A DNA stretch of 64,000 nucleotides, from positions 1 through 64,000 of the forward strand of contig JACQWQ010000031.1 in NCBI GenBank assembly GCA_016209205.1, given 5' to 3'. This document shows positions 58,481 to 64,000 of the stretch, piece after piece; the stretch's first letter is position 1; every line of letters begins with the position of its first letter. Origin of the DNA: Chloroflexota bacterium. GTDB taxonomy: Bacteria > Chloroflexota > Anaerolineae > UBA4142 > SHND01. Made by a program: the position numbers and the translations under genes. The notes below the pieces were generated by a model. It made no database searches. It worked only from the letters and a program-made list of their open reading frames with translations, and was not told the DNA's origin.

Positions 58481-61400
58481 ATGAGCAGCAATACTCACTC
58501 GCTGGGAACGCCGTCGCGGACTTTTGGGCGTCATATCTTCCGCGATCTTTCACTGCGCACCAAACTGATTAGCGCGTTCGTCATCGTCGCAGTTCTTTCG
58601 GTCGGTGCTGTGACCTTGATTGGCGATCGCACCATCCGCACCAGTCTGACGCAAAGCGTGAGCGCGAATTTGAAGGTATTGGCGCAGAACAAGGCGACGG
58701 TCATCGGAAATTTGATTGATCGCCAAGTAGACCTGTTGAGCTCCCTTGCCTTGAACAAGTCCGTTCAGGACGAGCTTGAGCGCGCCAACAGCCTCTATAG
58801 CGGGTCGCCATGGCAAATTCGGGGGCAGCTGCAAAAGCTGGATTTGCAGTGGACGGTCGTTGACGACGACGATCCATTGGTTCAGCAGGTGTTGAACAAC
58901 AATGTCGCGGAAGAATTGCGGGAATTTCGCGCCGCCTTTCCTGACAATGTCGAAGTCCTTCTGACCGACCAACAGGGCGCAGCCGTTGGCGCGACGAACC
59001 GAGTTGCCAAATATTACAATGGAGCGGAAGCTTGGTGGCAGGTGGCATACAACAATGGACAGGGGCAAGTTTATGTCGGTGTGCCAGAATTTAATCGCAA
59101 GGTCGCCGGTTTTGGGATTGTGATTGCAGTGCCGGTACGGCTCCACCAGTCCGATCGTGCGATGGGTGTGCTGCGGAGTATCTATCGAATCGAAGCATTC
59201 GAAGAGGTCTTGCGCAGCGCACACTTTGGTGAAACTGGTGTGACGGATCTCTTACTGCCCAACCAACAGTTTCTGCATTCGGAGGGCGGCGTACACAACG
59301 CGGATCCGCAAGAGTTGGCGATTCTGAACGCCAATGTCAACGCCGATGCCGTAGACATGTTCTATGAAGGCAAGCGCAATCTGGTGAGCCAAGCGCCGGT
59401 GGTCGCAACTGAAAGAGATCCAACAGCCGTCCTTTCAGACTTGGGCTGGAGATTGGTTGTCGCGCAAGAGCCGTCCGAAGCGCTGGCACCGGTTAATCGA
59501 GCCGCGCAAGCTATGGCGCTGACAGGTCTGGGCGCACTCGTACTGGCAGTACTATTAGCCATTGGTGTGTCGCAGTTTTTAGCCCGACCGATTACCCGCC
59601 TCACCGCGGTCGCAACGCAAGTGTCCGAGGGCGACTTGTCTGTCCAAGCCCACGTTGAATCTCGCGACGAGATTGGTCTTTTGGCGCAGACGTTTAACCA
59701 CATGACCACGCAGCTGCGTCAGACGTTGGAGAGTTTGGAGCAGCGCGTACGGGAACGCACACATCAACTCGAAGAGAACCAGAACGAGCTGCAAGCCAGT
59801 AAAAATCAAGTGGAAGAGGCGTATCGTACGCTGCAACAGAACAGCGGCTATTTGGCGGCGCTGAACGAAATGACGCTTGGTTTGATGAGCCGATTGGATG
59901 TTGACGATCTGCTCAGTGCGATTGTGACGCGCGCAGCGGCACTCGTCGGCTCAGAGCACGGCTATCTCTATCTGCGTAATCCCGGCGAACCCGAAATGCG
60001 GCTGCGTGTCGGCGCCGGCATGTTCAAGGACCTCATCGGTACACGCACCCAACCAGGTTCGGGCTTGGCAGGAAAGGTGTGGCAGTCCGGCGAAACCTTT
60101 GTGCTGGAGGATTATCAGACGTGGCCCCAGCACTTGACCGATGCCCATTTTCGAGAGATTCACGCGGTGATCGGTGTACCGTTGAAATCGGAAAACGAGG
60201 TGGTTGGCGTCGTCGGCATGGCATACACCGATCCAGAACAGCGTTTTAGCAAGACCGAAGTCGAGGTGTTCGAGCGGTTTGCGCAACTCGCCAACATTGC
60301 GCTAGAGAACGCACGCCTGTTTGAACAAACCGAACAACGCGTGGCAGAATTGGGCGCGCTCAACAGCATCAGCCAGATTGTCTCGACGGAACGCAACATC
60401 GTGAAACTCATCGAACGGGTCGGCGATCAATTGCTTGCCATCTTTAGAGTCAAAGACGTGTGCATTGCAATGGTGGATAACGACGCCAAGCAAATCGAGA
60501 TTCTATATCTGGTCAATAACGAGACGCATGTGTCGGTCCCCCCGTTGGCGCTGGGTGACGGGCTGCCCTCGCTTGTCGTCGAAACACGTGAGCCGCTCTT
60601 GCTGCAAGAGAATGCACCGGAACGCGTGACTGAACTGGGGACGCGGTTCGTCGGCGCGCCGGCCAAATCCTATTTGGCTGTGCCGGTTCTGGCAGCGGAC
60701 CAAGTGATTGGTGTGATAAGCGTTCAAAGTAACACGCAGGAAGGATTTTTCGGCGAAAACGAGCTGCGTCTCCTCTCCACGATTGCCGCGAACGTCGGCG
60801 TTGGGATTCAGAATATGCAATTGTTTGCGCAGACCCAATCCGCGTTGGCAGAAGCAAGTCGTCTGGCCGAGCGCGAGCGATTGGCAGCGAACGAGTTGAA
60901 AGCGTTGACGCGACGCTTGACCGGGGAAGGATGGCAGGACTTTATGCAACAGCATGGCGAGGTGCGAGTCGAAGCGGCGCGGCCCAATGTGAGCGGCGGG
61001 CGGTCGGAGATTCCGGAATTGACGCGTGCAGCTGAAACCAGCTCCCTCGTGGTTTCAAAAGAGAATGGTCGGAGCGCGCTGGCTCTACCAATTGTGGTAC
61101 GCGGCGAAGTGATCGGGACCATCGGGTTGGAAGATTATGATGCCAAGCACGAGTGGTCCGAAGACCGCATCGGCATCATTAACGATGTCGTCGAAAACTT
61201 GGGCTTGGCGCTGGACAATGCCCGGCTGTACAGCGAATCGCAGCGCCGCGTTACAGAACTCGACGCGCTGAACCGTATCTCGCAAGCCATCACGACCGAA
61301 CTCGAGCTGGATTCCCTGCTCAAGACGGTCGGCGATCAAGTGCGTGAAATCTTTGACGTGCAGAACATTTATATTGCCCTGTACGACAAGAATACGCAAC

Positions 61401-62404
61401 GGATTGCGCTGCCGTACTTTATCAACGACAGCAAACCTGCCCAAGTCGAGCCGATTCGGTTCGGCGAAGGCATCACTTCAGAAATTATTCGCACGCGGCG
61501 GCCGCTATTGATGAATGAGCGGACCGATCAAAAAATGGCCGCGCTGGGCGCCAAAGTGTACGGCAACCCGGCGCGCTCGTATCTGGGCGTGCCCATTTTC
61601 GTCGGTGAAGAAGTGACGGGCGTCATCAGTATTCAAAGTACCTCGCGCGAAGGCGCATTTGACGACGCGAACGTGCGGTTGCTGGAAACGATTGCGGCAG
61701 CGATTGGCGCGGCGATTCAAAATGCACAGCTGTACGGCGCGATGCAGCAAGAAGTAGTGGTGCGTCAGCGTGCGGAAGAAGAAATCAAATTGTCCTTGAA
61801 GGAAAAAGAAATCTTACTCAAGGAAATCCATCACCGCGTCAAAAATAATCTGCAGATCATTACGTCGCTGCTGAATTTGCAATCCGCGCAAATCAAAGAC
61901 GCGGAAGCCGCGACCATGTTCCGCGAGAGTCAAGCGCGCGTTCGTTCGATGGCATTGATTCACGAGAAATTGTACCAGTCCAAAGATCTGGCGCGCATTG
62001 ATTTTGACGGATACGTTCGCGACTTGATGGTCTATTTGTTCCGTTCGTACGCCGCCAATCCAGATCAAATTCGCACCGAGATGGATACGTCCAATCTGTT
62101 CCTCGGCATTGATACGGCAATTCCGTGCGGGTTGATTATCAGTGAACTGGTGACCAACTCGATGAAGTATGCCTTCCCAGACGGGCGCCGGGGGCACATC
62201 TATATCGGGCTGCATCCGCAGGAAGATGGAAATCTGGCTTTGCGCGTGGCAGACGACGGAATTGGTTTCAAGGACGACTTTGACTGGCGCGAGTCGGATT
62301 CGCTCGGCTTGCAATTGGTGAGCACGTTGACTGCGCAATTGCACGGCACGATCCAGGTGAGCGGCAAAGAGGGAACGAGCTTTGTGCTGACGTTCCCGGG
62401 GTAA
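58481..62404 (+). CDS. Membrane multi-GAF sensor histidine kinase (HisKA_2 type), 1307 aa
   Basis: Cache-like, HAMP ([46 protein letters not shown]), GAFs; [25 protein letters not shown]-box; [22 protein letters not shown]-box; [31 protein letters not shown]. Confidence 0.95.
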   Translation: MSSNTHSLGTPSRTFGRHIFRDLSLRTKLISAFVIVAVLSVGAVTLIGDRTIRTSLTQSVSANLKVLAQNKATVIGNLIDRQVDLLSSLALNKSVQDELERANSLYSGSPWQIRGQLQKLDLQWTVVDDDDPLVQQVLNNNVAEELREFRAAFPDNVEVLLTDQQGAAVGATNRVAKYYNGAEAWWQVAYNNGQGQVYVGVPEFNRKVAGFGIVIAVPVRLHQSDRAMGVLRSIYRIEAFEEVLRSAHFGETGVTDLLLPNQQFLHSEGGVHNADPQELAILNANVNADAVDMFYEGKRNLVSQAPVVATERDPTAVLSDLGWRLVVAQEPSEALAPVNRAAQAMALTGLGALVLAVLLAIGVSQFLARPITRLTAVATQVSEGDLSVQAHVESRDEIGLLAQTFNHMTTQLRQTLESLEQRVRERTHQLEENQNELQASKNQVEEAYRTLQQNSGYLAALNEMTLGLMSRLDVDDLLSAIVTRAAALVGSEHGYLYLRNPGEPEMRLRVGAGMFKDLIGTRTQPGSGLAGKVWQSGETFVLEDYQTWPQHLTDAHFREIHAVIGVPLKSENEVVGVVGMAYTDPEQRFSKTEVEVFERFAQLANIALENARLFEQTEQRVAELGALNSISQIVSTERNIVKLIERVGDQLLAIFRVKDVCIAMVDNDAKQIEILYLVNNETHVSVPPLALGDGLPSLVVETREPLLLQENAPERVTELGTRFVGAPAKSYLAVPVLAADQVIGVISVQSNTQEGFFGENELRLLSTIAANVGVGIQNMQLFAQTQSALAEASRLAERERLAANELKALTRRLTGEGWQDFMQQHGEVRVEAARPNVSGGRSEIPELTRAAETSSLVVSKENGRSALALPIVVRGEVIGTIGLEDYDAKHEWSEDRIGIINDVVENLGLALDNARLYSESQRRVTELDALNRISQAITTELELDSLLKTVGDQVREIFDVQNIYIALYDKNTQRIALPYFINDSKPAQVEPIRFGEGITSEIIRTRRPLLMNERTDQKMAALGAKVYGNPARSYLGVPIFVGEEVTGVISIQSTSREGAFDDANVRLLETIAAAIGAAIQNAQLYGAMQQEVVVRQRAEEEIKLSLKEKEILLKEIHHRVKNNLQIITSLLNLQSAQIKDAEAATMFRESQARVRSMALIHEKLYQSKDLARIDFDGYVRDLMVYLFRSYAANPDQIRTEMDTSNLFLGIDTAIPCGLIISELVTNSMKYAFPDGRRGHIYIGLHPQEDGNLALRVADDGIGFKDDFDWRESDSLGLQLVSTLTAQLHGTIQVSGKEGTSFVLTFPG

Positions 62405-62487
62405 ACTGCTTTCAATTTGTAATTCACGCGTCGAGGATTCCAGTCTAAAATGGTTGATGCCAAGATATATGTAGAGAGGCGGACGTT

Positions 62488-64000
62488 ATGAGTGATACAC
62501 GCATCATGATTGTGGAAGACGAGCGGATTGTTGCCAAAGACTTGCAGTTTCGTTTGCAGGGTCTCGGCTATCAAGTCACCGGAATGGCTGCGGAAGGACA
62601 GGATGCCATTCGCAAGGCGACTGCGACTCGTCCAAGTCTGGTGTTGATGGATATTCGCATTGAAGGCGAGATTGACGGGATTCAAACCGCAGATGCGATT
62701 CGTTCGGAATTGGATATTCCTGTAGTTTTTCTCACCGCTTACGCGGATCAAGCGACGCTGGCGCGGGCAAAAATTACCGAGCCGTTCGGTTATATTCTCA
62801 AGCCGTTTGAAGAACGCGAACTGCAATCCACGATTGAAATCGCGCTCTACCGGCACAAAGCGGAACAGAAATTGCGGGATAGTGAACGACGCTACCGGCA
62901 TTTGGTCGAAAATAGCCAAGGTCTGATTTGGACGCACGACATGGACGGGCGGCTGTTGTCCATTAACCCCGCCGCCGCGCGCTTGCTCGGTTATGCAGTG
63001 GACGAAATCATCGGACACGACATGCGCGACTTTGTGCCGCCCGAATATCACGCGGTTTTCGACCAATATCTGGCGCGCATTGGCGAGCACGAAACGGATG
63101 ACGGCTTGGTTCAGATTCTCACGCGCGATAACGAAGTTCACGTTTTGCAATATCGCAATGTGCGCTCCGAACAACCCGGCGCAGGCGCGTTCGTGCTCGG
63201 ACACGCGGCAGATGTGACGGACCGGCTGCGGGTCGAACAACTGCTGCGGGAGCAAAATTCGTATCTGACCGCGCTGCACGAGACGACGCTTGGCTTGATG
63301 AGCCGCCTCGATCTCGAAGATTTGTTGGAGCAGATTATTGCGCGCGCTGCCGCACTGGTTGGCACAGCGCACGGCTATGTGTTTATGCTGACGCCCAATG
63401 GCGCCGGCGATCCAGAAATGATCATGCGGATCGGCGTTGGAGCGTACAACGGCTTCAAGGGCACCAAGGCAAATTTCGGAGTCGGGCTTGCCGGAACGGT
63501 CTGGCAATCGGGTGAACCGATCGTGGTAGACGACTATCGCAATTGGCCCGGGCGGCTCGCGCTGTCGTCGCGCGATATCTTGCGCGCGGTGGCTGGCGTG
63601 CCCATCAAGTCGGGCAATCAGACGGTTGGCGTCATCGGTCTGGCCTACTTGGAAGAGGGACGGCGTTTCGGCAAGAGTGAAATGCAAGCGCTCGGGCGCT
63701 TTTCGGAATTGGCTTCTATCGCGTTGGACAATGCGCGCCTGTATCATACGGCGCATACGGAATTGGTGGAGCGCAAACGCGCGGAAGCCGATTTGCGACG
63801 CACCGAGCAATTCCTCAATTCGGTAGTGGACAATCTGCCGTACCTGATTTTCGTCAAAGATGCGCAAGATTTGCGTTTCCTCCGCCTGAATCGCGCCGGA
63901 GAAGAACTGCTGGGCAGGCACACGCAGGACCTCATCGGCAAAAATGATTACGATGTGTTCCCCGTGTCCGAAGCGCGGTTCTTTGAACAAAAGGATCGTG
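62488..64000 (+). CDS. Response-regulator receiver + PAS + GAF + PAS protein, runs off the window end
   Basis: MSDTRIMIVEDERIVAKDLQFRLQGLGYQV...SLVLMDIRIEGEIDGIQTADAIR...VVFLTAYADQAT...FGYILKPFEERELQ; open to position 64000 (absent from the ORF track because it is incomplete). Confidence 0.92.
   Translation, partial: MSDTRIMIVEDERIVAKDLQFRLQGLGYQVTGMAAEGQDAIRKATATRPSLVLMDIRIEGEIDGIQTADAIRSELDIPVVFLTAYADQATLARAKITEPFGYILKPFEERELQSTIEIALYRHKAEQKLRDSERRYRHLVENSQGLIWTHDMDGRLLSINPAAARLLGYAVDEIIGHDMRDFVPPEYHAVFDQYLARIGEHETDDGLVQILTRDNEVHVLQYRNVRSEQPGAGAFVLGHAADVTDRLRVEQLLREQNSYLTALHETTLGLMSRLDLEDLLEQIIARAAALVGTAHGYVFMLTPNGAGDPEMIMRIGVGAYNGFKGTKANFGVGLAGTVWQSGEPIVVDDYRNWPGRLALSSRDILRAVAGVPIKSGNQTVGVIGLAYLEEGRRFGKSEMQALGRFSELASIALDNARLYHTAHTELVERKRAEADLRRTEQFLNSVVDNLPYLIFVKDAQDLRFLRLNRAGEELLGRHTQDLIGKNDYDVFPVSEARFFEQKDR

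Overview
The window looks like a GC-rich chromosome segment from a Chloroflexota (Anaerolineae-like) bacterium; this taxonomic guess is an inference from gene content and intergenic repeat style. Three things stand out. (1) About 4.9-13.5 kb holds a compact RiPP locus. It has a 68-aa precursor whose C-terminus contains three Ser/Thr-x3-Cys modules, followed by an APH-like phosphotransferase, a HopA1-family protein, a protein-L-isoaspartate-methyltransferase-like enzyme, a LanC-like cyclase with its Zn-ligand motifs, an ABC-2 exporter and a SAM methyltransferase. This reads as a class V-like lanthipeptide cluster with an unusual enzyme combination. (2) About 38.1-64 kb is a signalling island of five very large PAS/GAF proteins. 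Three of them lack any visible kinase or other output domain. They are interleaved with two PF04672-like SAM methyltransferases (one frameshifted) and an orphan substrate-binding protein. (3) Between these are housekeeping genes with unusual structure: gyrA with a 440-aa LAGLIDADG-type intein and a heptanucleotide repeat coding for its C-terminal tail; groES-groEL with a CIRCE element; and a tandem duplication of [groEL 3' end + MNT-HEPN gene]. Many intergenic spaces carry word-like low-complexity or palindromic repeats, some of which run into coding sequence. No tRNA, rRNA or CRISPR array was recognised. All assignments were made by eye from the sequence, with no database search.
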